DNA from: Costus lasius
Taxonomy: Eukaryota > Streptophyta > Magnoliopsida > Zingiberales > Costaceae
NCBI GenBank assembly: GCA_027563935.2
Contig: CM050451.1
Span: 98,049,565 to 98,113,564 of the forward strand
Reading direction: 5' to 3'
Length of the DNA: 64,000 bases
In this document: positions 20,754 through 32,222 of the stretch, piece after piece
Numbering within the stretch: the first letter of the stretch is position 1
Layout: every line of letters begins with the position of its first letter
Notes under the pieces: model-generated
Database searches by the model: none
The model's input: only the letters and a program-made list of their open reading frames with translations
What the model was told of the DNA's origin: nothing
Program-made: the position numbers and the translations under genes

Positions 20754-21967
20754 CGTTTTTTTTTATATTTTGAGGAGATTATAACCATAGAGAAGTGCAT
20801 TGATTATTTCCAAAAAGTAGTGAGGAGAATCAAGCTGATAGAGTTATATACTTCTACAGAAAGATCATAAGCATGCTTTGAAAGCAAAAACCTTAATCAA
20901 AAATTGGATCTATCACTCCACAACCTTTTTTTTTCCATTAAAAGATAATTAAATGAATTACCTATCTTTGGACTAAGATTCAGAACATAATGATAGTATC
21001 CCAGAGATTCAATAAATTATTAAGCTATCATGATTTCCATTTGAATCAAAATAATATCATCAAAAATAATATCACCACTTATCTTCATCATATCATCAGA
21101 GTGCAGCATATGAAATGTATCATCAAAGCACAAAGCATAAGTATTGAGTTACTGCATATCATGTTTTGAAAATGAACCCAACCCACAATCTCCCAGACTT
21201 AAATTATGCATAGTAGCATGTAAAGAACACAAAATTTGGAGAAATGGGATGCAATACTCACAAGATCAGTTAGAGTCATCGTCGGTGCTCATCTCGGCAT
21301 CATCCTCGTGAGGGTCGTCCTCATTGTCATCATGTGAATTCAGCAGGACATCCAGAGAAGTTGGAGAAGCTGCTGGATTTGTGGACTTGAATAGAATTAC
21401 GCATGAGGAAAAGCCAAAGATAGCATGCGGCCTCAAAATTGCATCTGATGATGAGGCGGAATAGCTGAAGAAGCAGGCTGGCAAAAGGGAGTCACATGAA
21501 TGTGTGTGGTAGATTTGGGTGGTCGGCGCTTGTGAAGCAGGCTGGCAACAGTGGTCAGAATTGGGTGGTCTGCGCTTGTGAAGCTGGATCAGAAATAGCA
21601 GAGAAGAAATCACCCTCGATCAAAGCCCGCTGGACTAGAAATCAACAGCCAACACCAACAGTTGATACTTGAAGAAGAGGCGACGAATTGCTGGAGGTGG
21701 AAGAAATATGGTGATCAAGCCTTCGTCGAACTCATAGCAGCAGCAAGATGGGTATTCGGCGGCAGATAGCAGCAGCAACAAAGCAGATTAGCAATAGAAG
21801 CTCTACGTGTAATCCAAGAAGGAGGATATTTTTATAGTCTTTTTTTGTAGTCTTTTTTTTTAATACAAGATTACGACCAGATCCGAAATTGTAACCTTGT
21901 CGTGAAATAAAAATAAAACATGTCAGAAAAATAAATTAAAACAAACATAAAGATAAACGTAAAACAC
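20754..21967 (-). other. G2 interior, no recognisable gene
   Basis: This is AT-rich sequence with a moderately GC-rich part at about 21260-21800 that holds a short minus-strand open frame (21613-21266) rich in Ser, Asp and Pro. It matches no family I know and I do not call it a gene. A tract at about 21190 resembles the tttaagtctggga type of polypurine region on the minus strand. Confidence 0.5.
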
Positions 21968-22014
21968 TTGGGTTGCCTTCCAAGAAGTGCTAGTTTAGTG
22001 TCATTAGCTTGACC
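21968..22014 (-). promoter_or_regulatory. Conserved structured motif (G2 copy)
   Basis: The minus strand reads GGTCAAGCTAATGACaC, then a changed AAGCGCTT element (agcacttc), then TTGGaAGGCAACCCAA. It is the same block as at 3939 with a few substitutions. The sequence just upstream on the minus strand can be read as a relic of the gag C-terminus. Confidence 0.7.
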
Positions 22015-22477
22015 GCAGTGTTGTATAAAGCAGCACCAAAGAATGCATACTTAAATTGTCAATTAGTGGTTTCAGGTATAGGTTTCTTTCAATAGTTACC
22101 TTGGGGTGCTTCCACATGTAGGTATTCAGATTTGTACCATTCTCGAATCGATTCGTTCAGTAGAATCAAGGACTTTCACAAAAGTTTGAGTTTCTACATT
22201 GTCCTTCTTGTCCTTTTCAACTTGACTGGAACATCATCTAAAATTTCCACCGGCTTTTACAAAATGATCAGCAAGTTGTAATAATATGGCCATTTCTTCT
22301 TAGACTTCGATGACTTAAAAAGTTTGGCAGTGAATATTTCAAAAAGTCTATGAAAAAGCAGAGTTAAGCTAACAGAATGAAAACTAAGTTACTAAAAAAA
22401 AGGTAAGAAAAGAAAAAAAAATAAACAGGGTAAAGTCTAGTCTATCAATTCTTAAATCACTTTGATATTGATTGCCT

Positions 22478-22496
22478 GTCCCTGGCAACGGCGCCA
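22478..22496 (-). other. G2 primer binding site, tRNA-Asp
   Basis: gtccctggcaacggcgcca matches the tRNA-Asp 3' end with two changes, five bases inside the LTR. Confidence 0.88.
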
Positions 22497-22501
22497 AAAC
22501 T

Positions 22502-24353
22502 TGATGTGTACTTTATCGTACCACTAACCGCTTGACGACTTTGTCGTAGTAGTACTTAAGATGTCGATCCCACAGGGACAATGATCAAGTACCGAGTGAT
22601 TACGAATCAATAGCTAGACAATCGAGTGAACATTTTGGGTTTTCATAAAATAAATCAAAATACAACTAAATACAAATGCTAGCTGAATCAAGCAAATGAA
22701 AGGTTTGGATAGAAAACAAGGTTTAGAGACATCGGAACTTCGAGTGCATCTCGTTGATGGATCTTAAACTCAAATAAGATAAAATCATAACAATGCAATT
22801 TTAAAAGTGTTCAAGGAAATATCTAATGGTACAGATTACCCTCTTTCAACAGCATAATCCGGTATCAATCTAGATCGGCGTCCTACTTTCATGGCTCACC
22901 GTACCTAGATTGATCAATTGGGTTCAGAGATATTATAAGTTTCCTCACACAAATCCTGCCCAATTTCTTGGCAGGTCAGAGCATGATCTATAAGGCAGAT
23001 CTAGCGTCACAATTCACCTTTCGGTCCTTCTTGCGGTGCCCGAGAAAAGTAATTGCGTGGCCAATGCAATACTAGCAATAAAACAGCACAAATCGAATAA
23101 ACACAAAATAAAATTGCATTTGCTACGAGAAAATAAGTTCGAACAAAAGATACATGCAACGAGATTACATCCTTGTTTCGATAAAGAAGAATATGCTATC
23201 ATAGCATCGAATTTAGGACAAATCCCTAAAGGAATAGAAGGAAATAAAGAGAAGACAGAAGAAAGAGGAGGCAAACTCTCTGCAGAAACTTTGCAACATT
23301 CCTTCAAGTCTTCTAGAATGATGTGCACCATTCCTTCCTCCTCACTTATTGTCCTTGCTAAGAACTTCCCTTTGCGAAACTCGCTAGCCCCCCTTGAGCC
23401 CCAACTGGGCCTTCTTCCTCGAATTTGGCCCTTTAAATAGAGTCCAAACTCTTTTCTGAATGCATACATTGATGGGAAATTGAATTAGCTGCGTTTTGAT
23501 ACCAAGAACATTAAAATCGGAGCCATAATCAGGGAGTTATGGCCTATTCAATGAAGGCGGCTCCATAATTATGGGTATAATGGGCCATTATGTTTGTAAC
23601 CATAATATAACGGTTATGCATTAATTGCAGCCTCATTAACTTTTGTAAACCCCATATAATTAATGCTCATTTAATCCTCTTCGTTTTGACTCCAAAAACG
23701 TCCAAATCGAAGTTAAAACAAAGGAGTTATGTGCATTTAAAGCTAGGCGGATGGTAATAAATTCCGGCGGCTGCGAGATTACGGTCATGAGGTAGATTAT
23801 GGCCATGCCCATGATCTCAGTGTAGAAGTCCAATTCGTCTCAAAATTTGCATATGAGTAGTATGGCCTTGGCTTGACTTGTGGCCATAGTTGTAGCGTCA
23901 GAAATCCCAGATCAGAAGATTGTGTCTTTGATGAATTATGGTCATGCCCATAATCTTCTTGTCAAAGTCATCTCCATCCTAAATATTGTTGTCGAGGAAG
24001 TTATGGGCACGTCTTTGAAATATGATTATGCTTATACAAAAATGAATCCATCATGTAGCCAATCAGAGAATTACGGTCGTGATGTAGATTATGGCCTCAG
24101 CCGTAATTCTTGAAATTAATCCCGTTTGAAGCCAAACTTCTTGTCAAGGTTCTTGATTCACTCGGAGATGCAAATATACTTCCATGTAGCTCTAGAAGTG
24201 AGTGAATTATCCTGTATTCAACAAATATGACAAGTAGTGAAGGTTTTGAAGAAAATCAATGAAATAAGCTGGAAAGAGAGGGAAAATCATGATAATATGT
24301 GTCGATTCACAAGTAAATATAGGTCTAAAAGAAAATATAAATACGAGACATCA
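22502..24353 (-). repeat. G2 5' LTR
   Basis: It runs TG to CA over 1852 bp and matches 18381-20260. It is the transcription-start LTR because the PBS lies just to its left. Confidence 0.93.
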
Positions 24354-24609
24354 TATGTTCATATAACAAGCATATGTTCTTCATGTTTATAAAACATGAT
24401 AGTAAGTTATATATTTACATGCTTGTTATAAGATGAGAATTGCCCCCAAATTGCTTTTGCGAAGTTAGTTTTACCTTGCTTTTTATATGCTTGTTATATG
24501 CATGTTATATGTTCATATACTTATATGATGTGCAAAGGTTAGAAATTCTTACATGTGTATATGCTTCTTATTTGCAAATGATAGATAATCCTATATCTAA
24601 GCAACAACA

Positions 24610-27600
24610 ATGTCCCAATCCTCTCAATCCTCACGACCAACATCTAAAAGTGGAAAAGCAGTGTGGAATCTACAAACAACTCTGACATTTTGTGATGTTT
24701 GTATTACTGCTATCAATAAAAACATGCACCCGGGAACACATTTAAATGCTCAAGGGTGGAAATTTGTAGTTGAAAATTTTTAACAATTGACTACATTGAC
24801 ATATGATAAAGTGCAATTAAAGAACAAATGAGATCAACTAAAGGCTGACTAGAAGTTATGGAAAGAGTTAAAAGGTAGAGAAACTGGTTTAGGGTGGAAT
24901 GCAAGGTTGGAGATGGTGGATGCAACCCCTGAGTGGTGGGAAATGAAAATTACAATATGTATATTTGGAACTAGTTATTATTGTTATTATTTACTTGATA
25001 AAGTAATTTATTATTCTAATATAATTACAGGCTAACAAAGAGTATGCCAAGTTTTGAAAGAAGGGTATCCATCCTGATATCGAAACAAAGAATGATATTA
25101 TGTTTTGACAGACAGTAGCGACAGGAGAGTTTTGTTATACATCAGCTATGCCTGAAGAACTAGTTCAAGAGATGAATACGCAATATGAAAACTATGAGCC
25201 ATGTGATGAAAATATGGAATCATCTCGCATGCCATCATCCGCTCGTCAAAGTCAACGTGGTAAAAGAAAGGCTACATGATGACACCAAAATATATAGTAT
25301 ATTTTGTATTATTTTAGATATCTTTTCATGCTAAATTGAGGATCTTTTACTTGTTTTTACGCAGAATTCATCAAATATTGTAAAGTCTACTTCTATTTTG
25401 GTTTTTCATGATTTTCAGACAAAAAGACACCATTTTAAGGCGTTTTCAAGTAAAATCAAATACATGAAAGAGTTACCATCACCAAGAGGAGATCACCCAA
25501 CAAATTTCACACAAAACGGAGTAACAAACCAAAATACGGCAGGGCCGTAAACTATATTACGGTACTATATTTCCACACGATACCGTAATATCGAGCCACT
25601 GCCGTAATTTGGAGATATTCTGAACAGAAGGTTTTGTCAAAAATACGGCACTGCCATAAACCATTTTACGGGCCGTATTTTGCAGCGTTTTCAGAACATA
25701 AAGTTTCACTGAAATTACGGCACTGCCGTAAACTTCGACACGGGCCGTATTTTCCATACGTTTCCGACCAGAGAGTTTAGCTGATTTTACAGTAGTGCTG
25801 TGAACTATATTACGGTACCATATTTCCCAGCAATTTTAGAACAGAAGACTCAAGGATTTTACGGCAGTGCCGTGAACTATTACACTACCGTATTTTTGTT
25901 TTTGAACGTGACTCCCAGGTCAATTTCGACGCCCGATTTTTGTGGAGATTATTGCGAGCGATCCAGAGCTCTAAATTGGATGCCGTAAGAAGAAGAAAGG
26001 GAGCCAACGATGAGAGGATTAGTTAGACACCAAAAGCCCCAAATTGCATCCACTCTCAAGGGAGAAATCACAGTACAAGTCGCCGCTTAGGGTTCCGCCG
26101 CTGTGATCAATCCAGAGCACCTCTGGCCGTGATTTTTATACTGAAGCTTCGCTTGGAGAAGGAGACAACATGCCAGAAGTTTCAGAATGAAAGGAGATCA
26201 ATTTGAGGAGAAATCAACGAAAGAAGCTCTCGCGCACTGTTCACAGCGAGTTCCCTTGCAAATTACGGCTGTGAAATATTTCACAGCCGTGTTGTATTTT
26301 CCTAAAACTCCTATTATGTTGATTTTTGATCTTCTAAAATTATGGTATTTTGTAATCCCTTCACCATGCTAGCTTAAACTTATTTTGGGACATGGGGGAG
26401 TAATTCCCTTTGATTTTCTTAATGACTAGATAATCTTTCAATTTCATCATGATTATTTTACTTTGATAATTTTACCTATACGATTGTTGCTCTAAGATTC
26501 TCCGTAGTTTACTTTTTGTTATCATGATTTAGAGTTTTTGCAATAAGGATCGAAAGGTGATTTGCTTGAGAACTTGGAACCCTAAAATTGACTAATAAGA
26601 ACTCACCGTAGGAAACTAGGTTAAGTTCTTATTTCTTTATTTTAGTAAGTTAAATTGCCATGATGATATTAATGAACTTAGGATTGAGTTATTGTGTCAA
26701 ACGTGGAGATCTTGAACGAAAGTGAAGATCGGAACATTGGAGAACCATAGGTAGAACGTGTGTTGAGTCTCGGATGCACGAAAGTGATCCTTGAGATTCC
26801 ACTCGAGGTAATCAACTTAGAATTCGGATGCACGAAAGTGATCCTTGAGTTCTTTGTCTGATGGTTTACCTATCTATAGCTTGGGATGAATCTTGCGCGA
26901 AAGCGAGGATTTATTCTTGCATGGTTATCTGCACGAGAGTGGGATAACCCCTTTTTAAGGTAAATTATGCCTTTATCATATTAGAATTTGATTGATGAAC
27001 ATCTTTATATATCTAGTCATGAAAATCAAAGTGGATGAAACCCTAGTCCCAATTTCTCTCTGATAGTAATTTTCCGCGTGTCTTCGATTCTTACTTTGCT
27101 ATTATTCGATTGCCTAGATAGTGAAAAATCAATTATTCGGTACTTGACAACGCAAATCTCTCCGTGGGATCGATATTTTCTTTATTACTTCGAGTATCCA
27201 TGCACTTGCAGACACTACGAGTTAGGGACAACAAGTTTTTGGAACCATGTCAGGAAGTGACAATAGCCCTGTGCGCCAATACTTTGGCCGTGACACCTAA
27301 GACAAGTCTACCTGCTTGTATTTAAAAGTGTGTCCTTTCGGATCACAACACTACATCATTTGGATTTAAGGATTCTTTGAGTTTGCTTGCAACATCAATT
27401 CATCAAAATTTAATAAACTCTCCAGGCAGTAGTGTTAAAGAGGTGATGGCAGAGTTAAGATCTCTTCTAGGAATTGAACGTGGTAGTGAGTTATATTTTT
27501 TTGCCGCAGCCCAATTTCGACAAAAATCAAATAGAGTAATATTCAAAGAAATGGAAATAGCTGAAGAGAAATTAGGCTTCTTGAAGTATTTATTAGATTT

Positions 27601-27616
27601 GTCGAAGAAGAGTTGA
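24610..27616 (+). pseudogene. Myb/SANT-like DNA-binding protein of a Harbinger-type element, decayed
   Basis: From ATG 24610 the frame resembles plant Myb/SANT-like proteins linked with PIF/Harbinger transposons. Recognisable parts are the TLTFCDVCITAI segment, MHPGTHLNAQGWKFV, LKGRETGLGWNARLEM and ATPEWWE. An intron appears to end at tacag 25030 and is followed by ANKEYAKF and ATGEF. A C-terminal part with LGIERGSELYFFAAAQF lies at 27330-27616. At least five stops interrupt it. Two are TGA where Trp or Arg is expected in KNK*DQ and KF*KK, and one is TAG in KAD*KLW. A gypsy LTR (25277-27233) splits it after the KRKAT segment. It precedes the transposase on the same strand, the usual order of this element type. 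Confidence 0.72.
25277..27233 (+). repeat. G3, gypsy LTR inserted in the Myb/SANT-like pseudogene
   Basis: The sequence is the plus-strand counterpart of the G4 LTR (starts tgatgacaccaaaa, contains cacttgcagacac near the end). I place the end at acaaca 27233 because agtttttgg follows, as after other gypsy LTRs here, with a degraded PBS-like stretch. An alternative end is gcagaca at 27214, which would leave ctacg against ctaca on the left and make it a solo LTR. At about 25530-25900 there are some five repeats of 60-90 bp, each with a tacggca-type palindrome. Confidence 0.75.
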
Positions 27617-27629
27617 CCTATGAGTTTGA

Positions 27630-27880
27630 TGCACTACATTATGTTTGTTGAACATGTGATGTGTTATATTTGCTGAACTTGTGACTTATGTTATGTTTGA
27701 TGTAGTACATTATGTTATGTTGTGTTATGTTTCATGTGATACATTATGTTATAGCATATTGTGTTATGTTTCATGCAGTACATTATGTTTCATGTAGTAT
27801 ATTTTGCTAAACTTGATGCACTATATTATGTTTTATATTTGTTGAACTTGTGATGTTTTATATGTTTGTTAATTATTTAT
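27630..27880. repeat. AT-rich low-complexity tandem repeats
   Basis: Imperfect repetition of tacattatgttatg and tgttatgtttcatg units between the Myb-like part and the transposase. No coding potential. Confidence 0.6.
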
Positions 27881-28026
27881 GTTATGTTGTTATTTGTATA
27901 GATATGGATGGTCACATAGGCGTTTGATGATATACAAGATTTTACTGATGAAACAAATCCATTTTTGAATGTGATTAATTATACTATACTTGCTATGAAT
28001 GAGTATTACTCATCATAGTCCCCTTG

Positions 28027-29244
28027 TATGGTATCATCCCATTCAGGTATGGGATGGATGAGAGAAATAATACAAGGATATCCAAAAAGGTGTTGGAGAA
28101 TGATGAGGATGGAGCAAAACGATTTTGTACAATTGTGTCATATTTTAGAGAACTCATACAATTTGAAACCATAAAAAAAACATATCTATTTATGAAAAGG
28201 TTGGGCTTTTTATCTATATATTAGCACAAGGTGCATCGAATAGGGAAGCACAAGAAAGATTTCAACATTCAGGTGAAACTATAAGTAGAATCTTCCATGA
28301 GGTGTTGAAATCAGTTTGTAAGTTTGCAAAGGTTATGATAGAGCCCATCGATAGAGAGTTTTGAGATACTCCACCAGAAATATTACGTGACAATCGTTAT
28401 ATGCCTCATTTTAAGTAAATTTTGATTATTTGTTCAAAGTTTATAAATGAGATATTATTTTATATTAATCCTTCTATTTTTTATAGGATTGCATCGGGGC
28501 TATTGATGGTACACATATAGATGTAGTCATCCCAATGCATGATCAGTTGTGATTTATAGGAAGAAAGGGTCGGCCAACCCAAAACATGCTTGCTGCATGT
28601 TCCTTTGATATGAAATTTACATATGTATTAGTTTGATATGAAGGTACAGCTCATGATGCACGTGTTCTTACAAAGGCATTGACTTTAAATTTTCCAAAAC
28701 CTCCTCCAGGTACGATACAAAATTTTAACTTTTAGTCTTTTTTTATATCTTTATTCCAATTGCTAATTATAATTTTATTTGAAATTTATAGGGAAATATT
28801 ATTTAGTTGATGCAGGATACTCACAAATGAGTGGGTATCTTAGCCCATACAGAGGAGTGAGGTATCATCTTCAAGAATATCAATAAGGGCATCCACCACG
28901 AGGCCTTAAAGAAATATTTAATAAAGCACACTCCTTCCTTAGAAGTTGTATTGAGCGGACTTTTGGAGTGTGGAAGAAGAGCTGGAATATATTACGCGAT
29001 ATGTCATCGTTTGCATTTGAGACTCAAGTTAAATATGTAGGCACATCAATGACACTACATAATTATATTTGGCAAACAATGATAACTGATGAGATTTTTT
29101 AGGAATTTTGATGCTAATCTTGATTTTAGTACTTTAGCTGATTCAGAAGCCAGTGAGGAAGTTGTTGATGAGCAAGTTAATTTTATTCAAATAGATATGC
29201 AACGAAATCAGATTGCTCTAAGTCTAGTAGCATCACATCTGTAA
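28027..29244 (+). pseudogene. PIF/Harbinger-type DDE transposase, decayed
   Basis: The nuclease cuts and joins the transposon ends. All three catalytic positions can still be read: Asp at 28505-28507 in GAIDGTHID, Asp at 28655-28657 in YEGTAHDARV, and Glu at 28953-28955 in SCIERTFGVWK. Two introns fit the frame, at about 28417-28491 and about 28709-28791. The N-terminal part reads GASNREAQERFQHS, which is typical of the family. The frame is broken by stops (for example REF*DTP, DQL*FIG, VLV*YEG, EYQ*GHP), mostly TGA or TAA, and by a shift near 29105. The end reads FIQIDMQRNQIALSL, as in other Harbinger nucleases. Terminal inverted repeats were not found with certainty. Confidence 0.85.
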
Positions 29245-30181
29245 TTTAAATACTTATGTTTTGTTATTAGAATGAATATTGTTGTAATGAGGTGTAAAAT
29301 ATTTTGATATTTAACGTACAATTTATTGTTTTGGTTAAACTTTTTGTATATTGTAGTACACATGACTCCACGTGTTATAAGTACTAGGAATACTTTTGTA
29401 AAATTGGTTAAAAATAACCTGCTTAATAACATAGCATAACTGCTGACCAGCACAGCTTTTGACCAGCACAATAGTTTATCCATACACCACTCAGCTTTTG
29501 CAACAAGCTATTCTTCTCTTCAATCAACGACAAGAAAAAAAAACACTTATGTGTGCTACAATACTATTGTATAGTAATATTTTAATAAATTATATTTCTA
29601 TTGTGAAATTAAAAATAGATTCTCAATTTTAAAATGTCATACTTACCTAATTAGAATTGATTCTTTATTATGTTTTCAATTGTCTTAATTGTGGCAACCG
29701 TAGAGCAATTTTATTCTCTTCATAATTGACGTTGAATTTTGTTTTAATTGTCTTAATTGGTTAGCTTAAACACGTGCGGCGGTTGATTGATTTGTCAAAA
29801 TTTACAGTAATTTCATAATTGTTTTAATCATTTCTATTTAAATATTGATGTTCATTTTGGAAAAAAAAATCTAACTGTTGTGTTATAGGCAATAGCTTGC
29901 TAAAAATAAGTTAATCAGTAGAATTAAGGTTCTTTAACCTAATTGTCGTATTTCCGAGCTGTTAATGTGTAATTGTTTAATTGCCGTTGGGCAATTTACC
30001 TTAATCTTTTTATTGCGTAATTATGGCAATTTCAATTTTGATTTCATTTAATTGTTATGCTTTGCATAGTATTTCCTTGGAGGAATAATTAGAGGGGAGG
30101 GATGGATATTACTAAAATCCCTTGTTTCCTAAATACATTAGCTAGGATGGATGAATAAATGAGAGGATGGATACCTAAAAA
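29245..30181. other. Unassigned AT-rich sequence after the transposase
   Basis: I see no gene or clear repeat. The right part (30070-30140, tttccttgg with gatggat repeats) weakly mirrors the inverted sequence at 40150-40205 and could be a transposon end. Confidence 0.4.
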
Positions 30182-30477
30182 TTGATCCTTCAAATACGGG
30201 AGGAAAACTTGGCGGACGGCTCGTTCTCACCAAAATCACGCATGAAACACTCTCTCCCCCGAAATCGCCCATCGTCCTCGTCTCTCACGATCAGCCCTCT
30301 CTCCCCGAAATTGTCTGAAAGCCACGAAGCATCGCTGACCCGCCGCCTCCAACTTGCCTCCAGCTTTCAGCCCGCCTCCAGCCAACCTCCAACCTGCCCC
30401 CCACCTCAAGCTTGCTTGGATGAGCTCAGGAGAGGACGGAGGCGGAGGACGACGAGCAGGAGCTAGTGGTGGGGGAG
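30182..30477 (+). pseudogene. GC-rich gene fragment, 5' part (left of C2)
   Basis: A GC-rich stretch with an open frame rich in Ser, Pro and Arg (30182-30466) stands out from the AT-rich surroundings. Its last 60 bases (from tgagctcagg at 30421) recur at about 39880-39935. Copia C2 separates it from the DUF1685-like part at 39625. By itself it matches no family I recognise. The base composition and the neighbour suggest a captured piece of a host gene rather than transposon coding sequence. Confidence 0.5.
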
Positions 30478-32208
30478 TGTTGGGGTATGCCCTTAAGGCT
30501 AATGTTTGAGGCCTTGGGATTGTATGAGTATCATGTAATAAACTCTTATGTTTATAAAGGCATGGTTATTATTCAGGTTGTTACCTTGTCTGCTGTAATA
30601 AGTGTACTTCTGAATAATGTCTCAAAGCTGTTCAGCTAGGCTGACATGCATATGTCCTTAGTCGAGATATCTTGGTGAACATGAGACAGCCTTGATATGA
30701 TTGAGACTAATATGTGTGCTAATCTTATAGGATGCTTCGAGCATGGAATAAGATGTAGACTCATGGGTACATTGGATGTACTGGACAGACCCTACTAGGA
30801 TATTCAATTGCTTGTCACAATGTGAATAATCCTTGTAAGCACCAAGTGGCACATGTCCTTTGACTTGAGATCACTTGTGTTTCTAAATGATGAATGTCAT
30901 TATTTTGAGGTAGTTCAATATCATTTGAAACATAGTGATTATAGACTATCTTGGATAATGATCATGAGTCAGGTTAGGACACTAGTGATAGATAAAGGAT
31001 TGCCGTCTCCTTGTTCAAGGAGTGTGATGTTCTAAAGGGCCCCCCTGTATGAGATGATTGAGATAGTGTATGGCCATACCCAGATGACTATGTTCATCTG
31101 ATCTAATCATGCTCATCGTATTGGAGTTACAGGCTTGACATGCTTGTCCAATAAGAACATCCAGTGGCAAAGGAAACATGTATGCCTTGTGAAGTGGATT
31201 CACACTTGTGCTGTGGTTTGGGTATAGTCTTGGAAGACTCTTTCCTTTATATCGGGAGACAGTGATGTGTTGCTAGATACCCCTCACTGATCATGATAAC
31301 GTGAGTTGTCGTTACCGACATTTAAAGGAAACCCTTAGGGTCGCACAATTTGGTGATATGACTTACTTGAGTCAGATCGGGTGGACTGGATTGTTTTGAT
31401 TCAGTTTAAAGGAGTTTAAACTCTGATTGTAAGTGAGATCCAGTCTGATCATGTTTGATTGATTAGGGCTTGAGATCGGTAAGCTTCGATCGAGAGTGTG
31501 GATGCTGGATCGAAGAGATCAAGAGCATCAAAAGATGAACGGTCAGATTTTGAACCTTAGGGTTTAATTTGGTCTGAACCGATTCTTGGGCTGATTTGGT
31601 TTGGTCATTGGACCAATTAAATTGAACCGGCTCAAATGTGAGCGCTTGGTTCATTTGAGAGGAGAGCTAAGCGTTTGGTTCACTTCATGTGAACGCATAA
31701 CGCATGCTTTGAAGACTTGCCAATTTTGGCATGTCGGTTTGGCAAATGTGATGAATGTTGACACATTTCGATCACAAAGTTTTTGCGAACGCTCATCTCC
31801 TCTTTGCTCTTGACGAGACACACATCCTTCGGTGGTGTATGTTGACGAGGAGAAGCATCGGCCAAGAGAGACTTCATCATCTCCTTCCATTCGACAAGGA
31901 AGCTTGGGTGCCTTGCTAGCACAAGTGACGCCAAGCAAGTAAGAGATCTTCACCTTGTGTGTGAACTTTTGGAGGAGATCAAAGTTGCTCTCTTCTTCCA
32001 AGCCGATATCCAACTTCATGGCGTTGGTATGATCCCTTTAAAGATCCTTTCGCTTATACATAAGTTAACCATATGATCTACATGCGGTCTTGAGGGTGAC
32101 ACCCCTTAAACTAGCACATGCGCCGCCCCCTTTAGGGTTTCACCCTTTGCGCCCCCCTCTTGAAAGGGGTTTTATCCGCTTGCGCTCCCCCTTGAAGGGG
32201 ACCCAACA
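30478..32208 (+). repeat. C2 5' LTR
   Basis: It starts tgttggggtatgccc and ends gacccaaca. The last 60 bases contain two C4-to-G4 hairpins around ttgaa (32152-32169 and 32187-32200), and a related segment lies in the C1 leader at 7121-7140. Confidence 0.98.
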
Positions 32209-32210
32209 AT

Positions 32211-32222
32211 TGGTATCAGAGG
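32211..32222 (+). other. C2 primer binding site, initiator tRNA-Met
   Basis: tggtatcagagg, two bases after the LTR, matches the copia PBS except for the last base. Confidence 0.93.

Larger units (their letters stand above)
18381..24353 (-). mobile_element. G2, large non-autonomous Ty3/gypsy element
   Basis: Two direct LTRs flank a 2.24-kb interior, with the duplication tatgt at 18376-18380 and 24354-24358. The PBS beside the right-hand LTR shows the element reads on the minus strand. The interior has no recognisable protease, reverse transcriptase or integrase and only about 460 bp between PBS and the conserved post-coding motif. It therefore resembles a large retrotransposon derivative that depends on helper proteins. 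Confidence 0.93.

Noticed and set aside
25277..27214. G3 as a clean solo LTR with duplication ctaca/ctacg
   Set aside because: The match is 4 of 5 bases only, and agtttttgg after 27233 looks like the start of a gypsy interior. I could not decide and gave the longer limits.
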